Below are positions 1 to 10,278 of a stretch of 20,367 nucleotides of DNA, one piece after another. The stretch is from Amoebophrya sp. AT5.2 (taxonomy: Eukaryota; Sar; Dinophyceae; Syndiniales; Amoebophryaceae), in assembly GCA_005223375.1 (NCBI GenBank), contig RXOD01004567.1, positions 1 through 20,367 of the forward strand. The letters run 5' to 3'. Positions within the stretch are counted from its first letter, which is position 1, and each line of letters opens with the position of its first letter. The notes beneath the pieces were generated by a model that ran no database searches, was not told the DNA's origin, and saw only the letters and a program-made list of their open reading frames with translations. A program made the position numbers and the translations under genes.

Positions 1-2980
1 TTTCCCGCCTAACAATTTCCATTCGTATTTTTTTTTTGGTGACATTGTTGGTGGAAGAGAATACGAATCAAATACAAGACCCCCATGGAGCTCGATCCCT
101 ACAACGACACGAACTACGTGACGAACTGGGAGGCTCTCACTCCTTCGGACGTGTTTCGGGAGATGGGTTGAAGTTGATCCTCTCCTTAACACGATGTTCG
201 TCAGTGTCGCGATCGCCGTCTCGCGCACCAAATCTTCAATCTCGTCGTACGAGATTTTCTGGCAACACTTCACCGGGTCGCAGATGGAGTAGAACACGTC
301 GGCGCGGATCCCGACCTTCACCAGATCCTTCGTTTCGCAGGCGAGCATGTCCGCGCGATCGTTGTTCTCGATCTTCCGGTTCTCCGCTTTCGCTCCGGGA
401 GCGTTCTTTCCATCGCCGCTTTTGTTGTTCGCGTTGGTGATGTAGAGATCGTCTGCGCCGCCGCCAAACAGGACCCCCATGCCGGTGTCCACCAACGCGT
501 CGCCACTACTGCTGGTGACGTGCGGCACAACGCCCGGCGGGGCCTTCGTCGTGCAGGCCGCGGCGGCCCGCTTACTTTCGTACTCGTCCTTCGCGGCGAC
601 GCGCGTTTGCGCCCGCTTCTTCTTCTGGTCCTGCGTCATGGATACCAGCCGCAGCGACTTCTGCTGCGTCGACAAAAAGCACTCGAACACGTGCGTGGCC
701 GCGTCGATCACGTGGCGACCGTGGTCCAGCACGTCCAGCTCTCCGTTCCTGTACATGATCCCGACCTCACCCGTCCAAACGGAGACGATTTTTTTCCCGC
801 CCAACTCGACGATCTTCTCGTTCGCGGGCTGATGGTCCACGAAGGTGAAATCAGGCGAATTGTACGCGTACAGACCGCTCTGCTCGATGAAGTAGGGTTC
901 GTTAAGCTGCCAGGCGAGGCCGATCTCACCCAGCGGCACGCGGAGAATCGTGATGGTGCCGTGACGAATCACCTGGTCGGTCATTTCGGCGACCCCGCAG
1001 TACTTGAAGTTGACAGACTCGAGCGCGTGTCGCCCGGGACCAAGCAGCCGCGGAACGTTGTCGAGAAACACCTTTGGCGGTTTCGTTATCGTGCTATAAG
1101 TATCAGTTTCAACAAAGAGGCACTTCATGTGTCGAAATCATGACGATGAGGCAATGGCCCGAAAGTGCTTCGAATAGAAGACAGCTGGGGAAGTAATTGC
1201 TGGATCTCTTGCGGCTAGCCAGAAGACGAAACCGGCACCCGACGCCGTAGGCTTCATCTACCTCTACGAAATCAATTATTAGGTAAACGTCGAACTATTT
1301 AGATATCTTAAAGAAATTTTCTTTTGTAATCGAGCAATTGAGCAGCAGGACAAGGCCTTAAATATTTTAAATGAAGCTAAGTTGCAAATCTTAATCACAC
1401 GCGGCGGGGAGGGGAACTGTAGAAGTTCTTCTTCTTTTTCTTTTGTAAATTAATACTAAAACAGGCCTACCTTCGCGATGGTTCCCTTCGCCACCTGGAG
1501 CACGTGCACCGCTCCGTGCTCGATGTGCGGCGAACACACGTCGACCATCCCGTCAAAGCGAAACAGCACGTTGTTGATGATGTGGAACCCTTCTTCGAGC
1601 AAACGCGGCGAGATGGTCCCCGTGTTGTTCTGCGGCACCCAGCACTTTCCGTATTTCCCCCGGGGCACGCGGAGGAGGTGGAACGGCCCGTGCTGGATGT
1701 ACTCCGCATTCTGCCGCTCGAAACGCAGGAATGTGACCTGTGTGTGAATCAATTACTTACAGCTGCGTACTGGTACCACATCAGGATCAGCACTAGTTCT
1801 AGTTGGTTCTCTAATATCTGTTGTGGGCTACTACAAGTCGGTGTGTGCGTGACTGCTACATCGATCGCTTTCCGATGTTTTTTATTCACATCGATCACTG
1901 GAACTGCGACATCACCACGAAAGTAGACCGCGAAGAGGACGACGGAGACGGACTATTTATACTTTTGACGAAATAATACCAGTCCCGTGTTGAAGCAGTG
2001 GCTGCCCGGGCCGAGCATCAACGGGTTTCCGTTGTCCAAGGCCAAGCCAATCTCCCCGACCGGGACGCGGACGAGCACCAACGTGCCGCTGCGGATGACG
2101 TTATTGTCCAGGTTTTCGTTCATCTTCATCCACTCGGAGCGACTCGGCCGGATAATCCACCGCCCGGGGGGCACGCACTTTACCATGCCATTGTGCACGT
2201 AGATCCCGATGCAGTTCGGAGGGACTGCGGGTAAAGAATGCAGTAATTTCCGAGAACCGATGGTCGAGGACGACTTCAAATTCAACTGAAACAACGTCGG
2301 CAGTGGAGCTAGAGTGAGACCGAGACCGAGACATCAGGTGGACGAGGTGGAAATAGAGAATAAGATTAGAAATTGTACTTACTTTACTATTTATACTTAC
2401 CCAAGGCCCCACAGCACCGGCACTCGAAGGCGATCTGCGATCCGCTTTGTTCGTTCGCCTTCTGCACGATGGATTCAGGTTTTTCGTGGTCACAGTTCGG
2501 TCCCCGCAACGGCAGTCGTCCGCAGAAGCCGATGCAATCGTGCAGCGTGTGAATCAGGTCCACGTTCGTCTGTTCCGGTTTCTCGATTAACATGCAGTTT
2601 TCGACCTCAAAATCTCCCGGCTCGGTGGACCCGTAGTTTTTCAGCTTCGACATGGTGCACTCGTTGCCCTGCAGCGTCTCCTTCATGCCGATCCGCGGCA
2701 TCAACGCGTTCGAGCGGTCAAGGTGTGCGGGGGTCGGGGCGCCGGAACTGAAGTGCTGCTGCTGCTGCTGCTGGTGGACAAACATCGAGTCACCGATGTC
2801 GTACTGCACGGAACCAGCGGGTAGCACCCCCGGCGGCCCGCCAAACACAGCAATATTGTCGTTCATCATGCCAGCCGCACCTGCCCCACCCGGCATCATG
2901 TACGCGTCCAGGACTTTCCGTTCCTCGTCGGCGATCTGCCCCGCTGCGGGGTTTGCCCCGTTGGTGTTGTCCACCGTCAT
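1..2980 (-). CDS. SPFH/band-7 domain protein with five N-terminal tandem repeats (3' end beyond window)
   Basis: Four exons: 2401-2980, 1980-2224, 1471-1737 and 1-1122 (continuing off the left edge), joined in matching phases 1, 0, 0. The start is the ATG at 2980, the only in-frame ATG, with A at -3. At least 738 codons. Residues 1-190 are low complexity with a poly-Gln run and several Cys. Residues 237-485 hold five copies of a pattern I-x-x-G-x(3-4)-V-x-V-P-x-G-x-I-G at about 237, 289, 347, 416 and 469. Residues about 615-675 match the SPFH signature (ETKDLVKVGIRADVFYSI, then a DP-x-K-C stretch and LVRETAIATLTNIV). SPFH proteins form membrane-associated or particle-like oligomers; the role here is unknown. 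After residue 675 the expected continuation appears one frame over (see findings), so bases 1-190 are uncertain. Introns: 1123-1470, 1738-1979, 2225-2400. Confidence 0.8.
2755..2774 (-). repeat. CAG-type trinucleotide run coding poly-Gln
   Basis: A short run of tgc units on the plus strand reads as CAG codons in exon 1 of the SPFH-domain gene and gives about six Gln followed by His. It lies in the low-complexity N-terminal region and is likely to vary in length. Confidence 0.85.
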
Positions 2981-3233
2981 TGCTTTTTTATCGCTTCCTG
3001 ATCTTGGAAAGGTTCCTGAAGCGGGAGTCGCGTTGGAGCTTGAGATACTGGTGGTACCGCAGAGGACCCGGGTGCGGGGCGACAAAAAATAAATTGGCGA
3101 CGCCGTTGTGCTTCTTCTGAAGGGAAAGTGTACTGTAAGCCTGAGCTTCGCTGCTGTTCTTGAAACAGAACTTGTATCAACTACACTCGACCTGGCTGCG
3201 CTATATTTCGAGGCTCTTTCTGTTCATCAAGTT

Positions 3234-3360
3234 CACGACGCGCTGAATGTTCCTGACAGACATGATAAAATTGCTGAGATCACGACGCGCAGTAACTTCC
3301 TGACAGACATGACAAAAAGAAAATTGCTGAGATCACGACGCGCTGAAACTTCCTGACATT
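3234..3360. repeat. Imperfect tandem repeat, about 2.7 copies, period 47-53
   Basis: The 10-mer CACGACGCGC starts at 3234, 3281 and 3334, and each copy is followed by a stretch containing TTCCTGACA and, in the first two, GACATGA plus an A-rich tract and TTGCTGAG. The period differs (47 then 53) because of an extra A-rich insertion. It lies upstream of the start of the SPFH-domain gene. Confidence 0.85.
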
Positions 3361-3997
3361 ATGGGGAAATTGCTGTAGTGTGCAAATCGTACGCGTGAAA
3401 GGATGAGATGTTGTCCTGAAATCGGGGAACAGAAGCCGTGACTATGCATACGCGTCCAAAGATGGACCTGCCTGAAGGCCGCGAGGTGTTTCTCCTTCCA
3501 TTCCCACTCCCCAAAGACGTCTCCCACCACAAGGTCTATGTTGGTAGTTCGAAGAAAGAGGCGCCATTGCTTCGCGCAACGAATCGCCTACTGTTGCACT
3601 GTGCGGTGCGAGACCAAAGAATCCAGTGCAATTTCGTCATGTTCATGTACGACCAAATCTATGCATGAAATCGAAGTGAACCGGTATATGTGGATATTCC
3701 GATCGAGGCACAGCATGCGGCGCCCCTTTCCTAGCTTGAAGCGCCGCCTGTCTCCCATGAAGCAAGGAGGTGGCTGATGCTCTAGTGCGTCTAGCTCTGA
3801 CGCACCGACCACTGTTCCTCTCAATTTCCAGTGTCGCTTATGGGAACCAAGGCGAGGAGCAACTTCAAGTGCAAGTCTAAGTCTTTCGATCTACTCATAT
3901 ATATGTCTAGGAACTGACCTGTGAAGATAGCAGCGTTGTTCCTAATCTACGGGCTCCGGATCGGCTGGTATTACCCGCAAATTCGCCTAGAATACTT

Positions 3998-4031
3998 CCG
4001 GGGTTGGGAGGTCACCCCCTCCATAGCCCGG
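3998..4031. other. Imperfect GC-rich hairpin
   Basis: CCGGG, then GGGAGG, a five-base loop, CCCTCC and CCCGG form two stacked stems of 5 and 6 pairs separated by a small internal loop. No RNA family is recognised. It could be part of an RNA, a repeat end, or chance. Confidence 0.45.
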
Positions 4032-4155
4032 CGATGTTACGATTATGATAGATGGTGATGATGATGTGCCTTATGAAAGTTATGTAACTGTGGTAGTAAA
4101 CGTAGTATTCTTCGTCCGCCAACCCCCTAGTTTTTTAGACCTTGTCCGTCGAACT

Positions 4156-5450
4156 TTACGGGAAGTCATCATCACCGAAGACGTACTCGTCTTCGTCATC
4201 ACTGTCCTCGTCCGGGAAAAGGCCCTTCTTTTTCAGGAAGTTGTACGCGTGTGAGATGGACGGGTCGCGCATCTTGATCGGGAACATGTCGTTCTCGGCG
4301 TCATAGTCGACGCAGACCGCCGCCCAGAACTTGGACTCGATGCCGTCGAAGGTCTTGATCAGCTTGACCCCCTTGGAGCCCGCGAGGTTGTTCATCACCT
4401 CGGAGAGCCATTCGAATGCGGAGCATTCGTCCGCCTTGTTCTTCGGCACGTAGGACACCACGGAAAACTTCTTCTCGTCCGCAGACATGGAGAAAATCAT
4501 CTTCCCAATCTTTCCGGCACCACCTGTCGTGAGCGGTCGAGATATCGTTTCGTTTTGAATTTGATGCGGAGGTTCGCGGCACTTGCGTGCGCTCCTCTCG
4601 CGAAAGGAAGCTAAAGGTCTTCGACCACTCCCATTCGGGATCGGTTGGCATCATCGGTATCATTGGTATCGGTATTTCGTTCGTCGTCTACCCAGTGGTG
4701 ATTCAAATTGACTTCGATATATCGACGTTCGCTTTGCAGATGCCATTTAAGTGATCGTCTTGCCAGGAAGTTCCTAGTCAGTGTGTCCGTGGACAGGATG
4801 TTGTCGTTGCCTATTGGAACAGTGGGCTTCATCAGGCTCGTCTCTCGCACCACGACAACGTACAACAGAAACGCAGATGATGATGAAGTGCAAGTGGGTA
4901 AAACTGCTGTCTGCAAGTAGTTGGTGCGTACCTTTCCTTTCCTCTTCAGATGGGTCGGAGATTCCGTTCATGGCCTTCATGGACTCAATCAAGAGGTCCA
5001 CGTCCCCATCCGGCTTCTCAATCTGAGTGCAGAAAAACTGCAGCCCACCCATATCGGCAGCGCCCTCAATCTCGACACCGCGCTTGCCACCCTCCTTGAC
5101 GATCTGTGCCGTCATGATGTAGTTCGTTGAAAAACATTGGTGTTTCATCATACGCTGCAGTTGCTACAGATGAATGTCAAGATACCAAGATTACGGCATA
5201 CGAATTGTAAGTAACTTTCTCTGTGGTAGTCGTAGCGTTACTGCGTGCGACTCTAAGTATGAAAAACATGCAGAACGAGCAGTTTGGGACTCTAGATAGA
5301 AGTGTTCGCACTTACCATCTTCAGCTTCTTCTCGTTGAATTCCTTGGTGAGTGCCGGGCCCGCGACGATGACTTCATTGCCGGTGGTCTGCTCCTTGACG
5401 GCGGCGATGTCCGGGACCTCCACGGCAGCGGATGCAACGGCTTCCGGCAT
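4156..5450 (-). CDS. Conserved uncharacterised protein with acidic C-terminal tail
   Basis: Three exons: 5316-5450, 4932-5154 and 4156-4523, joined in phases 0 and 1, giving 241 residues. The ATG at 5450 has A at -3. Introns 5155-5315 and 4524-4931 are GTAAGT...CAG and GTACGC...CAG. The middle exon has GLQFFCTQIEKPDGDVDLL and SDPSEEERK; the last exon begins GGAGKIGKMIFSMSADEK, has a hydrophobic/aromatic core (FEWLSEVMNNL, FWAAVCVDYD, FPIKMRD) and ends with a FLKKKGLFP segment followed by about 20 mostly acidic residues. From memory, proteins with this order of motifs occur in dinoflagellates and perkinsids without a known function; that needs a search. No signal peptide or membrane segment in the predicted protein. 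A cytosolic or acidic-tail binding role would be a guess. Confidence 0.85.
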
Positions 5451-6108
5451 TTTGTTTGATGACAAGCGGTAAATTAATATAGTACCAAGAAAATGAATCA
5501 GTAAAAACGTAAGACCAGAAATGATCAAGTAAGTTTTCGCTGTGAGTTGTGTGGTGACACAGTATGGCGAATGACGGAAGCTTGAAGCTTGCAATTATGG
5601 GAAGAGCAAAAGCGAAAGAGAGTAGCACATGCACATGCACATGCTTCCTCTACTACTAGCGCAAGAGGACCGCACTGCTCGGCTTGATGCGGTCCCCATG
5701 CTGGCTTTTATTTGATCTTCACGGGTACCGACGTTGGTTTGCCAGGCTGATTTCATCACGACACGATAGATCGAGATTGATATTGATCACGCAGCAGCGA
5801 GGTGGATTCGGAAATTTCTCAGAACGTACTGCTCACGGTTTGCACGAGGGATCGAGATGGCCATGAGAATCACAATCCAGCTGGATCTATCTAAGTATGT
5901 ACTAAAAGCACCATAGCTCACGGGATGGTGACAGGAGGCCGACACACACTTGCAGCTCGCTTTTTCTGTAGTTTCGCTTCCGTATAACGATCGTTCTTGA
6001 GCTTCAGCGTTCAACAGTCCTGCTCTTTAGATTCCCGGGGGTAGAAAGTGTCATAACCTCCCAGCTGCTCCATAAAGTATCATTTGCTGAGACCAGCACC
6101 AGCCTTTT
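5451..6108. other. Spacer upstream of the 4156-5450 gene
   Basis: No supportable gene. The frame upstream of the ATG at 5450 stays open and would add a hydrophobic stretch, but it contains no ATG. A hexamer microsatellite lies at 5625-5644. Confidence 0.6.
5625..5644. repeat. GCACAT microsatellite, just over three copies
   Basis: Three perfect copies of GCACAT followed by GC. Confidence 0.9.
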
Positions 6109-7349
6109 TTACGGTCTGGTCCTGTACCAGAGGTTCCAGTCGTTGCTGGGGATGGTTATTTCGTCGTCTTCCCCTTCCTCGGGCTCCCAATCCGTGCAAA
6201 ACTGCGGCACACCGCACCAGTGGTGACAGTTCAGCGTACCGCCCCCGGCACTTGAATTCGACACAAACTGCATGATGCCCGTGCAGTTGTTGTCAGGCGT
6301 AGAGCACCACTCCTGTGGTTGTTGTGAGTCAGTGTAGCTGCTCGTTTAGCCATAAATAAAGGGAAAAAGAGCGAGGGAGAGACGGCTTCCAGCCGCGTAC
6401 CGATTCTGCACGCTTTTTCATTGCCCCCAGCTCCTCGCGAAACCACCTACGAAAAGCGAGAAACTACTATACAAAAGGGAAGGGAAAAGGCGGAGCATAC
6501 CTGCGCGTCGTTCCATATTGCCTGCGTCCAGGCCTCGCCTTTGTTTCCGATCGGGTGCACGCCTTTCATCTCGCCCTTGCATCGTACGTTGGGCATAAAT
6601 CGGTACACCCCGTCGCCCGTGACACCACTAGCTTCGTAAACTTCCATGAAATTGCGCTTGAACAACCCTTTTCCGAATTCTTTCGCCGCCTCGATGTCCA
6701 AGCCGAAGGGCAACGCTAACAGGTCGCCGAAGCCCGTCGGCCAGGGCACGGGCGTCTCGCCATCGCACTGCATGTTGATGCTTTCGATAGACGACAAACG
6801 ATTGTTCTGCTCGCAGTCGATCGCGAAAGCGTGTGACGTTAAACTCAGTATCACGTGGAGAAAAAGCAGAACTGCACGAACTGTCTTCGAAGAAACAGTT
6901 GTGCGAGTGCGAGTTGAGGAGGCCTGTTGTAATACCCTTGCAGAAGAAGTGCCTCGAAGATTATTGCAAGCACGTCTAACGTCCCGGGACGATGTTGTAA
7001 CCGCGAGACCTGAAGCTGCCTTTGTAAGTGACGAGGGTGAGGCCGGAGAGGAGCGGCAGACGTGCGGCGTGCGCACCTTGCGCGGTCTGTCGTGGTTGGG
7101 CTCAAGTTCATCACCTGCCGCCGGCGGCTCCGGCTCCTCTACCGAAAAACTGCCTTCATCTAGTTCTTTGAGCTCCGCCCACGAGCGCGAGGTGCCAGTG
7201 CGACCGCGCGATGTTGAACCTTCCTGTGCGTGTCCAAGTCCACCTCCACCCACCAGCACAGCAGGGTACTCGTGCTCGACCTCCTGTTCGTGCACCTCGC
7301 AGCGCCAACCTCCGCGGATGTTTGTGCTGTTCGAGCAAGTCATTGCCAT
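6109..7349 (-). CDS. Cys-rich protein with an internal signal-like hydrophobic segment
   Basis: Two exons, 6501-7349 and 6109-6312, joined in phase 0 across intron 6313-6500 (GTATGC...CAG). If the ATG at 7349 is used the product has 350 residues. Residues 1-155 are low complexity and rich in Ser, Arg and Glu. Residues about 159-176 are hydrophobic and end ...SHAFA before IDCEQ, which looks like a signal-peptide cleavage site. The rest carries spaced Cys and Trp, including WNDAQEWCSTPDNNCTGIMQ and CHHWCGVPQFC, a spacing reminiscent of PAN/apple-like extracellular modules, although I cannot assign the family. Either this is a type II membrane protein with a cytosolic N-terminal part, or the true first exon lies elsewhere and the signal peptide is N-terminal. 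The 3' exon is well supported; the start is not. Confidence 0.62.
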
Positions 7350-8326
7350 AAGCACGTGCTGGTGCTGCGACTCAGTACCGTACGTTGACTACAGAACGAA
7401 CTGACCGATTGGATGATCCGGCTGACTCACTTGATGGAGCAGTCGCCACGTCGCACATTGCAGTACGACGACACCAGCTGCATTCGGAGGAAGGATCATC
7501 AGGACCGAGTGCAGTGGCGACGGGGACGTCGGCTCGATGTGCTTGCTATTTTTTTATCGGCGGGAACGCATCGAACAAAGAGAACACGAATTTAAATTTC
7601 AGACAATTATGCCGTTGAGAGGCAAGCACTAGCCTCGACATTGCATCACGGCTGCAGCCTGTGTGAGTGTAGACTCGGAGTCAATGTGATTTTATACCGA
7701 AACAAGCGCTTGCGGCATCACATGCTGGTTGTGGTTGTCCCCGACGTGCTAAAAATATCGAAAGCAAAGTCGATGAGCCTCTTGCGATGCATTATGCCTT
7801 CGAACGTGAGGAGTGAAAAATGTAGCCTATAGTCCCTATCCAGATGTAAGATCATTTGAGCACGTCCCTCTCCCTGCCCCTGTCCCATGCCCATCTCTCT
7901 TCCTTAGTTATGATTGTAGTTGTAGACATGGATCGATAAAAAGCTCTTACCACGGCCAAACCGGGGTACGGCGAAGGAACGTGATTTTTCTGGGAAGACC
8001 TTTTCGTTCGGCAGCCGCAGCCGCTATGCGTCTTCCAAGAACGAACGCTTAGCTGATAGCCAGCATGGCGAACGTGACTCCTGTTCCTGTAAGCAAGAAA
8101 AAGATTCTGATAATTGTATGACTCACTTGTATTAAAAGTAAATAAAGATTTGAATTTGATGGTACGTTGGCACTTTCTTATGTTTGTACCTACACGTGCA
8201 AGAATCGATCCCGAACCCGGTCTATTGTGAAAATGAAAAATGTTTAACATATGACTCGCATTTCAAATGCCTATGCGTATTCCAGTCCAGAAAATTCCGG
8301 CGCGTATATAGAGCAGGGCGTCACAG
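7350..8326. other. Spacer between the Cys-rich gene and the metalloprotease gene
   Basis: About 1 kb in which I see no gene. Open frames on both strands are short and have no coding-like composition. The upstream signals of the 6109-7349 gene, and possibly a missed first exon, should lie here. Confidence 0.6.
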
Positions 8327-10148
8327 TCACTTCGTCTCCCCGTTCGCGAACATTTTGTAGAGGCGCTGCATTGGCGATCCCGGGTGTCCGCCGCTGCCCC
8401 CGATTCCATACGAAGAGCTTCCGTTGTTCGCCGCCGCACTGCCCGCTGCGTTCGCGCCTTCGGCCCGGTCCCCATAGCTGCTGAACGTGTTCACAAAGTG
8501 CTTCAACTGCTGCAACCGTACCTCGTCATTAGCGAGGTGGTGGTAAATCTCCTTCGGGTCTATGTTCATCGTTGCGATGAACAAAGCTGAAAACTGATCC
8601 GCCTCGTACTCCAACATCTTGTGCTGCCACGAAGCCGGGCCAAACTGGCACCGACATTGTTGCTCTGTGAAGTGATGCATGGGAGACAAATGAAAATGAT
8701 GATGAATATCGAAGCTTTATTCATTGCTTCATGTTTGAAGGGTTTTTCTGCCAGAGCTGCACGGTTTCAGCACACGGCTTCTTCCTTCTTCGAGCAGCAT
8801 ACAGGTTGTCCTGCGTGTGGATCGTGGGGAGCTGACGTCACCTAGTTTTAGAAGTAGGCACGACTTCGCTCTCCTAGTCAGCACCCTACGCATCTACATG
8901 TTGCAGCTGTCGCTGTTGTGAGATGATCTTCGCCACATTCATTCATTTATAGTAGGCACCACGACTGCGGCACATATATAAAAACTCAAAAAAATATTGT
9001 TTCAGCCACATCTAAAATCGCGGTGTAAAAACTATGGTACGCAAATGTCCGCGCATGACGTGTCCGTATTCGTGGCCCACGATGTGTGCGAGTACGGCGA
9101 ATTTGTTTGGGATTCGCTGCAGGTTGATCATCACCATGGGATAACTGACTCCTTCTTCCTTTTCCCTGGTGGTCGAACAGGCGCAGAACGCCAGGGTGTT
9201 GTCGATCATGAAATCGAAGGCGTACCCCGTGAAGTCGTAGACGAGCTGCAGCACCGACTGCAGGTTGATCATCATCTGCCGCAGGTGGTACTCCTTGTCC
9301 ACGCACAGCTTCCGCTTGCAGCAGACCGGGACCTTGATCCGCGGGATGCCGTGCAGCGGCGAGGTCATGTTCGCCTGTTCCGAGATCGCGCGCGGGTCCC
9401 GCGAGTTGCCGAACGTCCCCGGCTGCTGGTAGGTCTCCAGCGAGTTGGGCACGATCATGCCCCGGAACAGGGTCGCGATCCCGATGTGCGGCTGCTTCGT
9501 CAGGCCGCTCTCGGAGTTTTGAAACAGCCCGCACTCGGACTGGGCGAGCGCGGACAGTTTCGCGCGCGGGATGCCCAGCGGGTTCGTGTTCTGCAGCTGC
9601 GTCAGGTTCAGCGTGGTGCCCGTCTGCCCCAGCGCCGCCAGCGTGCCGAGCGGGTTGCTGCCCAGAATCGGGATCTCCGGACAGACCATGTCGTCGCGCA
9701 CGCGGGGGACGCGCCCGGTCAGCTTCTTGTGCCACCACACCGCCATTGCGGAGTCGTTGTTCGTGTGGAAACTGTTCGTGCCGTTGCCGGCGTACTTCGA
9801 CGGCTTCAGTTTCAGGAAAAACCGCTTGCACTTGTCGGACCCAAACTCAGACTCGATGATGCCCTGGAACGCCGTTTTAGTCCGCGTGGGCGAGGTGGAC
9901 TTGGTGCGCCCGTTCACCTTGGGGCTCGGGGTGCAGTTGCCCTCGAGAATGGACGAGGGCACGATCTCCACGGTGAGGATCTTGATCTTGTACGGAGGGG
10001 CGCAGTAAATCTCGCCGTCCTTCAGCTTCATGGGCTTGGGAACCACCTCCAGATTCTCCGTGTAATACTCGACCAAAGGCTCGTGCGCAGCCTCGTCGGG
10101 ACGCTCGGCAATGTCTTGCGAAAAAAACCTGAAAATTTGGAATTGCAT
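8327..10148 (-). CDS. Zinc metalloprotease of the HExxH/gluzincin type (M48-like)
   Basis: Two exons, 9041-10148 and 8327-8664, joined in phase 1 across intron 8665-9040 (GTACCA...CAG), giving 481 residues. The first exon ends with HEYGH at residues 359-363 followed by VMRGHL. The second supplies E388 in the context LEYEADQFSA, the E-x-x-A-D arrangement that gives the third zinc ligand in M48-type enzymes. E360 is the expected catalytic base. No transmembrane segments are visible, unlike HtpX or Ste24, so a soluble relative (M48C/WSS-like, Lit-like) is possible. Residues 1-330 are not recognised; they include Cys pairs (PVCCKRKLC) and an Asn/Leu-rich middle. The C-terminal 60 residues are Gly/Ser/Ala-rich. 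The ATG at 10148 is the first in frame, but a CAG just after it could be an acceptor, so an upstream exon is possible. Confidence 0.85.
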
Positions 10149-10278
10149 TTCTTTCGGTTTGCTTCATCATGGTGGCCGTTCGCTCGTGGTGCGCCGAAAC
10201 TGTGGCAGCAAGATTACGGTTTTTCGACGAATTACATTGGGAGTCAGGAACAGGATGTTGAGTGAAATTTACGAGGGA

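Larger units (their letters stand above)
2981..4155. other. Spacer between the SPFH gene and the 4156-5450 gene
   Basis: About 1.2 kb without a gene I can support. It holds a 47-53 base tandem repeat (3234-3360) and an imperfect hairpin (3998-4031). A plus-strand open frame at 3444-3668 (74 codons) has fairly normal codon use, and so does a short plus-strand frame at about 3925-4053, but neither has a recognisable domain or a confirmed splice partner. Confidence 0.6.

Noticed and set aside
85..171. Plus-strand frame starting MELDPYNDTNYVTNW with G/C-rich third positions
   Set aside because: Only 28 residues, ends at a TGA, and overlaps antisense to the SPFH gene's likely coding end; codon bias can be mirrored from the opposite strand.
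5451..5594. Hydrophobic in-frame extension upstream of the ATG at 5450, resembling a membrane segment
   Set aside because: No ATG in the extension, and composition becomes AT-rich like a 5' leader; the ATG at 5450 has a good context.
8997..10265. 422-codon plus-strand open frame opposite the metalloprotease
   Set aside because: Its product is Arg/Val/Leu/His-rich mirror sequence; the minus strand has the HEYGH motif and a confirmed splice.
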